Position numbers and translations under genes: made by a program | Assembly: GCF_000512695.2 (NCBI RefSeq) | Contig: NZ_AZRW02000034.1 | Coordinates: 1 to 64,000, forward strand | Length of the DNA: 64,000 bases | Direction: 5' to 3' | Origin: Pseudomonas sp. QTF5 | GTDB taxonomy: Bacteria > Pseudomonadota > Gammaproteobacteria > Pseudomonadales > Pseudomonadaceae | In this document: in pieces, positions 8,919 to 17,936 of the stretch | Position numbering within the stretch: the first letter of the stretch is position 1 | How the letters are laid out: every line of letters begins with the position of its first letter | The notes under the pieces: model-generated | The model's input: only the letters and a program-made list of their open reading frames with translations | What the model was told of the DNA's origin: nothing | Database searches by the model: none

Positions 8919-9335
8919 ATGACTGTTACCGTCAATACCGTCTCCGCCGAAGGTTTTCGTCACAGCGTCCAGATCGATGACCACGAACTTTTTGCCGATG
9001 TGCCGAAAACCTCTGGCGGCGAAGGCACTGCGCCTGAACCACACGACTACTTCGATGCAGCCCTCGGTGCCTGTAAGGCCCTGACGCTGAAAATGTATGC
9101 CAGGAAAAAGGACATCCCGCTGACGGGCGTCGAAGTTGAGGTCACGCGCGACAACAGTGAAGAACAGAAAGGCAAATACGCCCTGCACGTCGAACTCACG
9201 CTCAAGGGTGTGCTCACCGATGCCCAGCGCGACGAGCTGCACCGCGTGGCCGACCGCTGCCCGGTCCACAAGCTGATGACCACTTCCGACATCAGCATCG
9301 AAACCCATCTGTCCGAAGGTGCCTTCAGCCAATAG
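8919..9335 (+). CDS. OsmC family protein
   Basis: A 138-residue protein of the OsmC/Ohr fold. The first redox Cys lies in LGACKALTLKMYARKK (about residue 51) and the second in DRCPVHKLM (about 114), the two positions used by OsmC-type thiol peroxidases that reduce organic hydroperoxides. The helix-leading phrase PHDYFDAALGACKALT is typical of the YhfA-like branch rather than of Ohr. Probably cytosolic. The pirin gene follows closely and may be co-transcribed. Confidence 0.88.
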   Translation: MTVTVNTVSAEGFRHSVQIDDHELFADVPKTSGGEGTAPEPHDYFDAALGACKALTLKMYARKKDIPLTGVEVEVTRDNSEEQKGKYALHVELTLKGVLTDAQRDELHRVADRCPVHKLMTTSDISIETHLSEGAFSQ

Positions 9336-9396
9336 CGGCACGGGCTGCACAAGCGGGTTATGCTCCCTGCGTCACCCGCTCAGCCTGGAACGCACC

Positions 9397-10257
9397 ATGA
9401 ACACGCCACTCGTGATCCGCCCTCGCGCCGAAGATGTCGAAGGCCAGCCGATTCTTCGCCCGTTGCCGTCAGCCAAATGCCGCAACGTCGGGCCTTTCGT
9501 GTTTTTCGACCACATGCTCGAAACCCGTTACCCGGCGGGCAAAGGCATGAACATCCGTCAGCATCCGCACATCGGCCTGTCTACCCTCACGTACCTGTTC
9601 GAAGGGCAAATCCAGCACAAGGACAGCCTCGGTTCCGATCAGGTGGTGAATGCCGGCGATGTCAGCTGGATGACGGCGGGTAGCGCAATTGCCCACGTCG
9701 AACGCACGCCCGAAGCCTTGAAAGAAAGCGGCTTTAGCATGCACGGATTACAGATCTGGCTGGCTTCGCCCAAGGATCGCGAACACGGCCCGGGACATTA
9801 CAGTCACCATCCGGCTGCCACACTGCCAGTCAGCGATAACCTTGGCGTGAAGATACGGATGATCGCCGGGTCAGGCTTTTGCCTCGAATCGCCAGTCCCG
9901 GTGCTTTCTCCTACGTTGTATGCCGAATTAAACCTGCAAACGGCGACCACGCTACTGATTCCCACCGAGCATGAAGAACGGGCGCTGTATGTGTTGAGCG
10001 GCGAGGCGCAGCTTGATGGCGAGCTGCTGGAGCGCTACACGCTAGTGGTGCTGCCGGCCGGGAAAGAGATGACACTGTTCGCCGAGAGCGACTGTCATGC
10101 CGTGCTGTTTGGCGGAGCGCCACTGGATGGACCGCGACGGATCAACTGGAATTTCGTGGCCAGCGATCCGGCATTGATCGATGAAGCACGTCGGCGCTGG
10201 GCGACCGGGGATTGGCCGACAGTGCCGGGGGAAAGTGAGCGGATCGAGTTGCCTTAG
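9397..10257 (+). CDS. Pirin family protein
   Basis: A 286-residue bicupin of the pirin family. The N-terminal cupin shows the metal-ligand pattern HPHIGLSTLTYLFEGQIQHKDSLG (His-x-His and a later His), and the phrase GPFVFFDHMLE is characteristic. Bacterial pirins include quercetin dioxygenases and regulators of central metabolism; which applies here cannot be told. The selected ATG lies after a short gap from the OsmC gene; the longer frame upstream overlaps it and lacks family similarity. Confidence 0.88.
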   Translation: MNTPLVIRPRAEDVEGQPILRPLPSAKCRNVGPFVFFDHMLETRYPAGKGMNIRQHPHIGLSTLTYLFEGQIQHKDSLGSDQVVNAGDVSWMTAGSAIAHVERTPEALKESGFSMHGLQIWLASPKDREHGPGHYSHHPAATLPVSDNLGVKIRMIAGSGFCLESPVPVLSPTLYAELNLQTATTLLIPTEHEERALYVLSGEAQLDGELLERYTLVVLPAGKEMTLFAESDCHAVLFGGAPLDGPRRINWNFVASDPALIDEARRRWATGDWPTVPGESERIELP

Positions 10258-10280
10258 ATCCTGAGTCGCCTATTAGATTG

Positions 10281-10376
10281 CCTTCGCGAGCAAGCCCGCT
10301 CCCACATTTGATCGTGTCGTACGCAAAATTTACGGTCGACGCCGATCCACTGTGGGAGCGGGCTTGCTCGCGAAGG
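10281..10376. repeat. REP pair (BIME-like inverted doublet)
   Basis: Two inverted copies of the 26-base REP (CGCGAGCAAGCCCGCTCCCA and its complement) lie about 45 bases apart, between convergent pirin and htpG. Confidence 0.9.
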
Positions 10377-10477
10377 GGCCGGCACTAACACTTCATCCAG
10401 CAGGTTATGCATCGATGAGGACGGAACGAACAGTGATTTGGCTCATGACAAACTCCCAGTAAAAAAGCCCCAGAATG

Positions 10478-10505
10478 AAAAAACCCGCCGAAGCGGGTTT
10501 TTTTT
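10478..10505 (-). terminator. Terminator of htpG
   Basis: On the minus strand AACCCGCTTCGGCGGGTT is followed by a run of T. It lies ten bases beyond the htpG stop and has T-runs on both strands. Confidence 0.85.
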
Positions 10506-10514
10506 ACAACGCAG

Positions 10515-12419
10515 TTAAACCGACAGTTCAACCAACAGCTTGTTCAGACGGCGCACGTAAGCCGCCGGGTCTTTCAAGCTGTCGCCGGCCGCCAGGGCCG
10601 CCTGATCGAACAGAATGTGCGACAGGTCGCCGAAGCGCTCGTCGCTCTGCTCGTTGTCAAGTTTCTCGATCAGCGGGTGAGCCGGGTTGAATTCGAAAAT
10701 CGGCTTCGAATCCGGAACCTTCTGACCGCTGGCTTCCAGGATCTGACGCATTTGCAGGCCCAGGTCCTGCTCGCCAATGGCCAGAATCGCCGGGGAATCG
10801 GTCAGACGGTGGGAAACCCGCACTTCAGCGACGGACTCACCCAAAGCAGTCTTGAGACGCTCAACCAGGCCTTCTTTGGACTTGGCGACTTCTTCCGCGG
10901 CTTTCTTGTCTTCTTCCGAATCCAGATTGCCGAGGTCCAGGTCACCGCGTGCCACGTCGACAAAGCTCTTGCCGTCGAAGTCGTTGAGGTAGCTCATCAG
11001 CCACTCGTCGATGCGGTCGGTCAGCAGCAGCACTTCGATGCCTTTCTTACGGAAGACTTCCAGGTGCGGGCTGTTTTTGACTTGGGCGTAGGTTTCGCCG
11101 GTCAGGTAGTAGATCTTGTCCTGACCTTCCTTGGCGCGAGCCAGGTAATCGGCCAAGCCCACAACTTGCTCGCCGTCGTCGCCCTGAGTGGACGCGAAAC
11201 GCAGCAGGCCGGCAATTTTCTCTTTGTTGGCGAAGTCTTCTGCCGGGCCTTCTTTCATGACCTGACCGAAGTTCTTCCAGAAGCCCTTGTATTGCTCAGG
11301 CTCGTTCTTCGCCAGTTTTTCCAGCATGTCCAGAACACGCTTGGTCAACGCCGACTTCATGGAGTCGATGATCGGGTCTTTCTGCAGGATTTCCCGCGAC
11401 ACGTTCAGCGACAGGTCGTTGGAATCGACCACGCCTTTGATGAAGCGCAGGTACAGCGGCAGGAACGACTCGGCCTGATCCATGACGAACACACGCTGCA
11501 CGTACAGCTTCAGGCCTTTCGGCGCTTCACGCTGGTACAGGTCGAACGGAGCACGGGTCGGCACATAAAGCAGCGAGGTGTACTCGAGCTTGCCTTCGAC
11601 CTTGTTGTGGCTCCAGCTCAGCGGGTTTTCGAAATCGTGAGCGACGTGCTTGTAGAACTCCTGATACTCCTCGTCTTTCACTTCAGTGCGAGGGCGAGTC
11701 CACAGGGCGCTGGCGCGGTTGACGGTTTCCCATTCAACGGCAGGTTTCTCTTCACCTTCGACGGCTGCCACTTCTTTCGGCAACTCGATCGGCAAGGCGA
11801 TGTGGTCGGAGTACTTCTTGATGATGTTGCGCAGACGCCAGCCATCGGCGAATTCGTCTTCAGCGGACTTCAGGTGCAGGACGATGCGAGTACCACGGTC
11901 GGCTTTCTCGACAGTGGAAATTTCGAACTCGCCTTCGCCCTTGGACGACCAGTGCACGCCTTCGCTGGCAGCGACGCCGGCACGGCGGCTGAATACGTCG
12001 ACTTTATCGGCGACGATGAAGGCCGAGTAGAAACCGACACCGAATTGACCGATCAGGTGCGAGTCTTTTTTCTGATCGCCAGACAGGTGTTTCATGAAAT
12101 CGGCAGTGCCGGATTTGGCGATGGTGCCCAGATGGGTGACGGCGTCGTCACGGCTCATGCCGATGCCGTTGTCTTCGAGGGTGACGGTTTTAGCGTCTTT
12201 GTCGAAGCTCACACGGATTTTCAGTTCAGCGCCACCTTCCAGCAGCTCAGGCTTGGCCAGCGCTTCAAAGCGTAATTTATCGACAGCGTCAGAGGCGTTC
12301 GAGATCAATTCGCGAAGGAAAATTTCCTTGTTGGAATACAGCGAATGGATCATGAGGTGCAGCAGTTGCTTCACCTCGGTCTGGAAGCCCAGGGTTTCCT
12401 TTTGAGTTTCCACACTCAT
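10515..12419 (-). CDS. htpG: Molecular chaperone HtpG (Hsp90)
   Basis: A 634-residue protein, standard for bacterial Hsp90. The N-terminal GHKL ATPase domain shows IRELISNASDAVDKL (Asn for Mg-ATP), DNGIGM and GQFGVGFYSAFIV. The middle domain contains SLNVSREILQ with the conserved Arg, and the C-terminal dimer domain ends the protein. It refolds client proteins together with DnaK. The start giving MSVETQKETLGFQTEVKQLL fits the family; another ATG two codons upstream is too close to the GGAG site. Likely part of the heat-shock response, but I could not identify a sigma32 promoter with confidence. Confidence 0.97.
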   Translation of the reverse strand: MSVETQKETLGFQTEVKQLLHLMIHSLYSNKEIFLRELISNASDAVDKLRFEALAKPELLEGGAELKIRVSFDKDAKTVTLEDNGIGMSRDDAVTHLGTIAKSGTADFMKHLSGDQKKDSHLIGQFGVGFYSAFIVADKVDVFSRRAGVAASEGVHWSSKGEGEFEISTVEKADRGTRIVLHLKSAEDEFADGWRLRNIIKKYSDHIALPIELPKEVAAVEGEEKPAVEWETVNRASALWTRPRTEVKDEEYQEFYKHVAHDFENPLSWSHNKVEGKLEYTSLLYVPTRAPFDLYQREAPKGLKLYVQRVFVMDQAESFLPLYLRFIKGVVDSNDLSLNVSREILQKDPIIDSMKSALTKRVLDMLEKLAKNEPEQYKGFWKNFGQVMKEGPAEDFANKEKIAGLLRFASTQGDDGEQVVGLADYLARAKEGQDKIYYLTGETYAQVKNSPHLEVFRKKGIEVLLLTDRIDEWLMSYLNDFDGKSFVDVARGDLDLGNLDSEEDKKAAEEVAKSKEGLVERLKTALGESVAEVRVSHRLTDSPAILAIGEQDLGLQMRQILEASGQKVPDSKPIFEFNPAHPLIEKLDNEQSDERFGDLSHILFDQAALAAGDSLKDPAAYVRRLNKLLVELSV

Positions 12420-12500
12420 GGTCATCAAACTCCAATCAGATGGCAGTGGCCGCGACCTTGAGGGTCGGCGGCGGGTTGTCCTCAGAGTTGGGGGCTGAGA

Positions 12501-12953
12501 TCAGGATTTCAAGGGCTCTTCGATTTTGAAGTGAGCGCGGGCCGTGGCAATGGGCTCGGCTTCAGTGCTTTGCCAGGCGGTAATCGCCACATTGGCTACC
12601 CGACGCCCCTGACGGCATACCTGGCATCTGGCCCAGGTATCGCGAAACTGACCCGCGCGCAGGTAATCGAGGGAAAAGTCGATAATTTTCGGCACGCCGG
12701 GCGAGCCGGTGAAAATCAGCAGGTGCAATGCCGCCGAGAGTTCCATGAACCCGGCAATCACCCCCCCATGAATCGCCGGCAATAAAGGATTACCAATGTT
12801 GTCCTTGTTGGCCGGTAGACGAAACAGCAGCTCATCCCCGACCCGCGAACATTCAACGCCAATCAGCCTGGCGTAGGGAATCAGGTCCAGCAGCGAGGCG
12901 TAGTCCCCCTGCGCATGGGCCTGTTGAAGTTGCTCCTTGAACGTGTCGGTCAT
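12501..12953 (-). CDS. PaaI-like hotdog-fold thioesterase, second gene of pair
   Basis: A 150-residue hotdog-fold protein with the PaaI-type signature AIHGGVIAGFMELSAALHL near residue 55 and IDFSLDYLRAG after it. Such proteins hydrolyse acyl- or aryl-CoA thioesters. Its ATG overlaps the stop of the preceding thioesterase gene (ATGA), so the two are coupled and may form a heteromer or have different substrates. A longer frame upstream runs through the neighbour in another frame and is rejected. Substrate unknown. Confidence 0.85.
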   Translation of the reverse strand: MTDTFKEQLQQAHAQGDYASLLDLIPYARLIGVECSRVGDELLFRLPANKDNIGNPLLPAIHGGVIAGFMELSAALHLLIFTGSPGVPKIIDFSLDYLRAGQFRDTWARCQVCRQGRRVANVAITAWQSTEAEPIATARAHFKIEEPLKS

Positions 12954-13426
12954 TTCGCACCTCCGGCTATGGCACCGGCAAAACCTTTGGTGCCTTTGAT
13001 GCTCTTGCCCATGCGCATGAAGGTGCCCACCACATGGGCGATGGGCTGTTCGGGGTCGTCCTGATAGGCAAAACCGCGCGCAAAGATCACGTCGGTGGTC
13101 ACCCGGTAGCATTGGGCGAAGCCGTAGACGTCCTTGTATGGCTCGGCGGCGTGCATGTAATCGATGCGCAAGTCGAGCGTCGGACAGACTTCGAACTCAG
13201 GCAGCACGCAAAGGGTGGCCATGCCGCAGGCGGTGTCCATCAGCGAGGTCAGCGCACCGCCATGAATCACTCCGGTTCGCGGGTTGCCGACGATCTGCGG
13301 GCTGTACGGCAGAATCACCGTCAACCCTTCGCTGCTGGCGCTGTGAACGCGCATGCCGAGCACCTGACAATGCCGCAATGCCGACAGGAATCGCGTCGCA
13401 CGCTCAAAAACGGGGTTTTCGGCCAT
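12950..13426 (-). CDS. PaaI-like hotdog-fold thioesterase, first gene of pair
   Basis: A 158-residue hotdog protein with the typical VIHGGALTSLMDTACGMAT helix (Gly-Gly and the acidic residue used in PaaI catalysis) and TLDLRIDYMHAA strand. It is related to the gene downstream, with which it overlaps by four bases. The C-terminal phrase FMRMGKSIKGTKGF is lysine- and glycine-rich. The pair probably acts on CoA thioesters in the cytosol; no neighbouring catabolic pathway tells which. Confidence 0.87.
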   Translation of the reverse strand: MAENPVFERATRFLSALRHCQVLGMRVHSASSEGLTVILPYSPQIVGNPRTGVIHGGALTSLMDTACGMATLCVLPEFEVCPTLDLRIDYMHAAEPYKDVYGFAQCYRVTTDVIFARGFAYQDDPEQPIAHVVGTFMRMGKSIKGTKGFAGAIAGGAK

Positions 13427-13583
13427 TGGATAAAACTCTTCTCAGTGTCGGGCCAAAATAGCAGGCTAGAGGGCAAAAGTTCCGCTGCAAAACAAACTTA
13501 TATATCTGTGCGAATTAAGGAACTTAACCCTGATCGCCGTGCTCGAAAGGCCAAGTAGATATTTCCATAAGGAGAAACACCCC

Positions 13584-13853
13584 ATGCGTAAGACTTTAGC
13601 TATTGCCTTGATGTTGACCGCTTCCCTCGGTCTCGCTGCCTGCGATAAAAAATCCGAGGACAAAGCTCAAGATGCCGCCAAACATTCCGAGCAAGCTCAG
13701 GAAAAAATGAGCGAAGCTCAGGATAAAGTGAACGAGGCCGCAAAAGAAAACGCCGAAGCTGCCAAAGCTCAGGCCGAATCGAACGCAGCAGCGGCCAAAG
13801 AAGCTGCTCCAGCTGCAGCTCCGGTTCCAGCGCCAGAAGCCCCTAAAAACTAA
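13584..13853 (+). CDS. Small Ala/Lys/Glu-rich lipoprotein
   Basis: An 89-residue protein with a lipoprotein signal (LGLAAC, Cys about residue 19), then a highly charged region of AKAQAE/AKEAA-like repeats (about 25-75) that should form one long helix or coiled coil, and a tail rich in Ala and Pro. AAGGAG lies eight bases before the ATG. It resembles abundant small outer-membrane lipoproteins in design, but I do not recognise it as Lpp or OprI. Two hairpins follow the stop codon. Confidence 0.8.
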   Translation: MRKTLAIALMLTASLGLAACDKKSEDKAQDAAKHSEQAQEKMSEAQDKVNEAAKENAEAAKAQAESNAAAAKEAAPAAAPVPAPEAPKN

Positions 13854-13871
13854 AACCGTTTTTAGTGTGAT

Positions 13872-13905
13872 AAAAGAAAACCCGCCAAGTGCGGGTTTTC
13901 TTTTT
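13872..13905 (+). terminator. Terminator of the small lipoprotein gene
   Basis: GAAAACCCGC pairs with GCGGGTTTTC, then TTTTT. A second, A/T-rich stem (CTAAAAAC/GTTTTTAG, 13844-13866) overlaps the stop codon. Confidence 0.85.
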
Positions 13906-13919
13906 ATTGGCGATAAGTG

Positions 13920-14321
13920 TTAGAGCAAAACCGCTCTAAAAGTCGGACTAATCATCAGCAACAACGAACACACTAAACCCACAAACCACACCAGACTGCG
14001 CTGCCAGGCCAGATCTCCCCAATAGCACAGCAAGTAAATGACGCGCGTGATCACGAAGATGATTGCCAGCGCATCGATCAGCCATCCAGCCGTCTGCGTG
14101 GTGTGCGCCATCAACACCCCAACCGCAAACAATAGGAACGCCTCGAAACTGTTCTGGTGGGCCGCCAATGCACGGGCACCAAAGCCGGTAAGTTGCGCCT
14201 GCTGCTGGCGCGGCAGGTGATTGTTGTAACCACCCTGCTCGTTCATGGCTTTGGCCACCGGAATCTTCGCCACGTAAATCAACAATGCGCTGATAAACAC
14301 ACACCAGAACGGAATACTCAT
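13920..14321 (-). CDS. MAPEG family membrane protein
   Basis: A 133-residue protein with four predicted membrane helices, the size and layout of MAPEG proteins (membrane-associated proteins in eicosanoid and glutathione metabolism). The signature FGARALAAHQNSFEAFLLFAVGV lies in the second helix region. Its ATG shares one base with the stop of the DUF599 gene upstream (TGATG), so the two are translationally coupled. Bacterial members are often glutathione transferase-like, but no activity can be assigned. Confidence 0.87.
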   Translation of the reverse strand: MSIPFWCVFISALLIYVAKIPVAKAMNEQGGYNNHLPRQQQAQLTGFGARALAAHQNSFEAFLLFAVGVLMAHTTQTAGWLIDALAIIFVITRVIYLLCYWGDLAWQRSLVWFVGLVCSLLLMISPTFRAVLL

Positions 14322-15058
14322 CAAGCAGCTTCCTTGTTTGCTTCAGGCAATGGCGCCTCTGTAGGGGTATAGACCATCACATCAAGAACGTCGGAGTGAA
14401 ACTCGCGGCGATACAACACCAGCACGACGCCGGCACTCATCAACATGAACAACCAAGGGCTGACAAACCACGCCAGCATGGTCATGCCAAAGTAATAGGA
14501 GCGCAGACCGAAGTTGAACTGGTTGGCCGCCATGGAGATGACACGGGCGGCTCGGGAAGCGAAGGCTTTGCGTTCTTGCTCGGACACATGGCGCTCGCCA
14601 ATCATCGGCGCCGAACCCACGAGAATCGCCGCAAAGTTGTACTGACGCATGCACCAGCTGAACGTAAAGAACGCATAGACAAACACCAGCGCCAGGCACA
14701 ACAACTTGATCTCCGACATGCCTTGGGAGGCCTGTTGCACCATCGGGATATCCGCCAGCAACGACACGGCTCTGTCGGACGCACCCAACACCGTGAGAAT
14801 ACCGGCCAGGATAATCAGCGTACTGGAAGCGAAGAAGGAGGCATTACGCTCCAGGTTACCGATCACGCTGGCATCGGCAATGCGGTTGTCGCGCAACAGC
14901 ATGCGGCGCATCCAGTCTTCGCGATACAGGTGCAGCACGCTGGCCAGGCAAGCGGTGTCGCGGCCCTTCCATGAGGCATAACGGGTGTAGCCACCCCAGC
15001 AGACGACAAACCAGAGCGCGGCGAGGATGTGGATCAGATTGGCGTGGATGAACGACAT
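14321..15058 (-). CDS. DUF599 family membrane protein
   Basis: A 245-residue protein with four hydrophobic segments (near residues 8-25, 75-95, 115-135 and 195-220) and the family phrase RYASWKGRDTACLASVLHLYREDWM after the first. DUF599 proteins have no established function. It overlaps the MAPEG gene, and the two are likely one transcript. The final 20 residues are rich in Glu, Pro and Ala. Confidence 0.85.
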   Translation of the reverse strand: MSFIHANLIHILAALWFVVCWGGYTRYASWKGRDTACLASVLHLYREDWMRRMLLRDNRIADASVIGNLERNASFFASSTLIILAGILTVLGASDRAVSLLADIPMVQQASQGMSEIKLLCLALVFVYAFFTFSWCMRQYNFAAILVGSAPMIGERHVSEQERKAFASRAARVISMAANQFNFGLRSYYFGMTMLAWFVSPWLFMLMSAGVVLVLYRREFHSDVLDVMVYTPTEAPLPEANKEAA

Positions 15059-15096
15059 GCAGGTCCTTGTGAGGTGTTTTCGGAGAACTGAAACCC

Positions 15097-15186
15097 TGTG
15101 GGAGCGGGCTTGCTCGCGAAGGCGGTGGGTCAGTCGACATCAATGTTGAATGATAAGCCGTCTTCGCGAGCAAGCCCGCTCCCACA
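15097..15186. repeat. REP pair
   Basis: Two inverted copies of the TGTGGGAGCGGGCTTGCTCG palindrome about 40 bases apart, upstream of the DUF599 gene. Confidence 0.9.
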
Positions 15187-15244
15187 TTAGATTTGGCAAT
15201 GCTTCGACGTTAGCGCAAGGAAAAAGACACCGCATCCCACCCAT

Positions 15245-15281
15245 AAAAAAATGCCCCGTATCGATTGATACGGGGCATTTC
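15245..15281 (-). terminator. Terminator of brnQ
   Basis: AAATGCCCCGTATC pairs with GATACGGGGCATTT, with T-runs on the minus-strand side. It lies 55 bases beyond the brnQ stop. Confidence 0.85.
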
Positions 15282-15335
15282 TATTTTTTGCCAGGAAGCA
15301 GCTCAAGGCCCGCTTGTGACGGGCCATGAAGCAGC

Positions 15336-16649
15336 TTAAGCCAGCGCTTCTTCGCGCTTGCCCAGCAGACGGTCACAAGCCACGGCAACCACCAGGGTCA
15401 TGACCGACGGCACCAGCCACGCCAGACCCTGCTCGCTCAGCGGCAGATGAGTCAGTTGAGTCGGCATCCAGTCGGCCAGACCGGCGCCCTTGAGGGCATC
15501 GATCAGACCGAAGATGAACGACACCAGCATCACCGGACCGACGATGCGACCCTGCTCATGCCAGAAGTCCTTGCAGAAGCTCAGGGCGACCAAGGCGATG
15601 CACGGCGGGTAGATGGCGGTCAGCACCGGGATCGAGAACGCGATCAGCTTGGTGAGGCCCAGGTTGGACACCAACAGGGAGAACGCAGCCAGGATGATCA
15701 CCAGCGTCTTGTAGGACAGTGGCAACACACGGCTGAAGTATTCGGCACAGGCACATGTCAGACCGACCGCTGTCACCAGGCAGGCCAGAGAGATCAGCAC
15801 CGCAAGGAAACCGCTGCCCAGCGAACCAAACGTGTGCTGAACGTACGCGTGCAATACCGCTGCGCCGTTGGCAGCACCAGCGGCTACTTCATGGCTGCCC
15901 GAACCGAGACGGAACAGACTGACGTAAACCAGCGCCAGACCCACGCCGGCAATCAGCCCGGCGATGATCGCGTAGCGGGTGATCAACGCCGGCGATTCCA
16001 CGCCTCGGGAGCGGATCGCATTGACGATGACAATGCCGAATACCAGCGCACCCAGGGTATCCATGGTCAGATAACCATTGATAAAGCCTTGAGAGAACGG
16101 TGCAGCGACATATTCAGGAGTGGCCACGCCGATGTCACCGGCCGGCAACGCGAACGCGGCGATGCCGAGAACGGCCAGGGCGATGATCTTCAGCGGCGCA
16201 AGGAAACGTCCTACAGTGTCCAGCAGACGGCCCGGATAGAGCGAAATGAAGAACACCACCAGGAAGTACACCGAGCTATAAAGAAACAGCGCCAGCGGGC
16301 TCTCGCCGGTCAACGGCGCCAGGCCTACTTCAAACGACACGGTCGCGGTGCGCGGCGTCGCGAACAACGGGCCGACAGCGAGGTAGCACGCGGCTGCCAA
16401 CAGGCCACCGGCGACTTTACCGATCGGGCTGCTCAAGGCATCCATTGCACCACCGACCTTGGCCAGGGCAACAACGGTGATCACCGGCAAACCAACCGCG
16501 GTGATCAGAAAACCCAGCGCCGCCATCCAGACATTAGGCCCGGACTGCAAACCGACGATAGGCGGGAAGATGATGTTGCCAGCCCCGACGAACAGGGCAA
16601 ACGTCATAAAACCCAGTGCCAGGATGTCCTGGCCTTTCAACACTTTCAT
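15336..16649 (-). CDS. brnQ: Branched-chain amino acid transport system II carrier protein
   Basis: A 437-residue protein with about twelve predicted membrane helices, the standard BrnQ/BraB size. The start MKVLKGQDILALGFMTFALFVGAGNIIFPP is highly characteristic. It imports leucine, isoleucine and valine with sodium across the inner membrane. No good ribosome site precedes the ATG, although the family start is unmistakable. Further upstream on the same strand a 7-bp stem (ATTTCCC/GGGAAAT, 16690-16713) lies in the leader. It has its own terminator. Confidence 0.94.
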   Translation of the reverse strand: MKVLKGQDILALGFMTFALFVGAGNIIFPPIVGLQSGPNVWMAALGFLITAVGLPVITVVALAKVGGAMDALSSPIGKVAGGLLAAACYLAVGPLFATPRTATVSFEVGLAPLTGESPLALFLYSSVYFLVVFFISLYPGRLLDTVGRFLAPLKIIALAVLGIAAFALPAGDIGVATPEYVAAPFSQGFINGYLTMDTLGALVFGIVIVNAIRSRGVESPALITRYAIIAGLIAGVGLALVYVSLFRLGSGSHEVAAGAANGAAVLHAYVQHTFGSLGSGFLAVLISLACLVTAVGLTCACAEYFSRVLPLSYKTLVIILAAFSLLVSNLGLTKLIAFSIPVLTAIYPPCIALVALSFCKDFWHEQGRIVGPVMLVSFIFGLIDALKGAGLADWMPTQLTHLPLSEQGLAWLVPSVMTLVVAVACDRLLGKREEALA

Positions 16650-16840
16650 TAAGGAAATACCACACTACTGAATCGGAATTTAGAGAGGGATTTCCCTTAT
16701 GGGTGAGGGAAATGCTGTCGGCCCGTATAGGACTGACCCGTTTAGCGCGCCGCTGCCTTGTGGGCCGCGGACGCAAAAATGGCTGCTAGCCTAACGAATT
16801 TGCACGACAAACGCACTGTTAGGGTGCGAACTTTGCGATA

Positions 16841-16865
16841 CGCGACACTTCAATGTCGCGTTTTT
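16841..16865 (+). terminator. Plus-strand terminator without an upstream gene
   Basis: CGCGACA pairs with TGTCGCG around CTTCAA, followed by TTTTT. The nearest upstream gene is brnQ on the opposite strand, so this could close a short unannotated RNA. On the minus strand no T-run follows the stem. Confidence 0.6.
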
Positions 16866-16896
16866 ACATGTAATTGCGTCGTCGTCTGTAATTCCG

Positions 16897-16967
16897 TCTT
16901 CGCGAGCAAGCCCGCTCCCCACATTGGAATGCGGTCAAATGTGGGAGCGGGCTTGCTCGCGAAGAGG
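16897..16967. repeat. REP pair
   Basis: Two inverted REP copies with a short spacer of about 17 bases. One carries an extra C in GCTCCCC. Confidence 0.9.
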
Positions 16968-16999
16968 CCTTCACTGACGCGCACAAACCCCGGAAACGA

Positions 17000-17025
17000 C
17001 AAAGGCCACCCGAAGGTGGCCTTTG
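17000..17025 (-). terminator. Terminator of the sdh-suc operon
   Basis: CAAAGGCCACC pairs with GGTGGCCTTTG around CGAA. It lies 30 bases past the sucD stop; the following T-run is short. Confidence 0.75.
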
Positions 17026-17054
17026 TTTGGTGAAGCGTCAGTTAAGCGCGAGGC

Positions 17055-17936
17055 TTACTTGATCGCCCAACCGGTCAGCTCGGACAAAGCCTTGCCGATG
17101 TCTGCCAGCGAACGCACGGTTTTAACGCCTGCGTCTTCCAGGGCAGCAAACTTCTCGTCTGCAGTGCCTTTGCCGCCAGAGATGATTGCGCCAGCATGGC
17201 CCATACGCTTGCCCGCAGGGGCAGTCACACCAGCGATGTAGGAAACAACCGGCTTGGTCACGTTTGCCTTGATGTAGGCAGCCGCTTCTTCTTCAGCCGA
17301 ACCGCCGATCTCGCCGATCATAACGATCGCTTCGGTCTTCGGGTCTTCCTGGAACAGCTTCAGGATGTCGATGAAGTTCGAACCCGGGATCGGGTCACCA
17401 CCGATGCCGACGCAAGTCGACTGACCGAAACCGGCGTCAGTAGTCTGCTTCACAGCTTCGTAGGTCAGGGTGCCGGAACGGGAAACGATACCGACCTTGC
17501 CTGGCAAGTGAATGTGACCTGGCATGATGCCGATCTTGCATTCGCCTGGAGTGATCACGCCTGGGCAGTTAGGACCGATCAGGACTACGCCCAGCTCGTC
17601 GCACTTGACCTTGGCATCCAGCATGTCCAGGGTAGGAATGCCTTCAGTGATGCAAACGATCAGCTTGATGCCGCCGAAGGCTGCTTCCAGGATGGAGTCC
17701 TTGCAGAAAGGAGCTGGAACGTAGATCACGCTGGCGGTGGCGCCAGTGGCAGCTACAGCGTCTTTCACGGTGTTGAACACTGGCAGACCCAGGTGCTCGG
17801 TGCCGCCTTTACCAGGAGTTACACCACCCACCATCTTGGTGCCGTACTCGATGGCTTGCTGGGTGTGGAAACTACCTTGCGAACCGGTAATACCCTGGCA
17901 GATAACTTTGGTGTCTTTATTGATCAGGACGCTCAT
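17055..17936 (-). CDS. sucD: Succinate-CoA ligase (ADP-forming), alpha subunit
   Basis: A 293-residue protein, the standard length. With SucC it converts succinyl-CoA to succinate while making ATP or GTP. The CoA-binding Rossmann part begins VLINKDTKVICQGITGSQG, and the phosphohistidine lies in KRMGHAGAIISGG near residue 246. Its ATG overlaps the sucC stop by one base. It is the last gene of the sdhCDAB-sucAB-lpd-sucCD run and is followed by a terminator. Confidence 0.97.
   Translation of the reverse strand: MSVLINKDTKVICQGITGSQGSFHTQQAIEYGTKMVGGVTPGKGGTEHLGLPVFNTVKDAVAATGATASVIYVPAPFCKDSILEAAFGGIKLIVCITEGIPTLDMLDAKVKCDELGVVLIGPNCPGVITPGECKIGIMPGHIHLPGKVGIVSRSGTLTYEAVKQTTDAGFGQSTCVGIGGDPIPGSNFIDILKLFQEDPKTEAIVMIGEIGGSAEEEAAAYIKANVTKPVVSYIAGVTAPAGKRMGHAGAIISGGKGTADEKFAALEDAGVKTVRSLADIGKALSELTGWAIK

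Larger units (their letters stand above)
16650..17054. other. 405-bp region between brnQ and sucD
   Basis: It holds, in order, the brnQ leader with a small stem, a plus-strand terminator with no gene before it, a REP pair, and the terminator of the suc operon. No ORF in it looks real. Confidence 0.6.
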
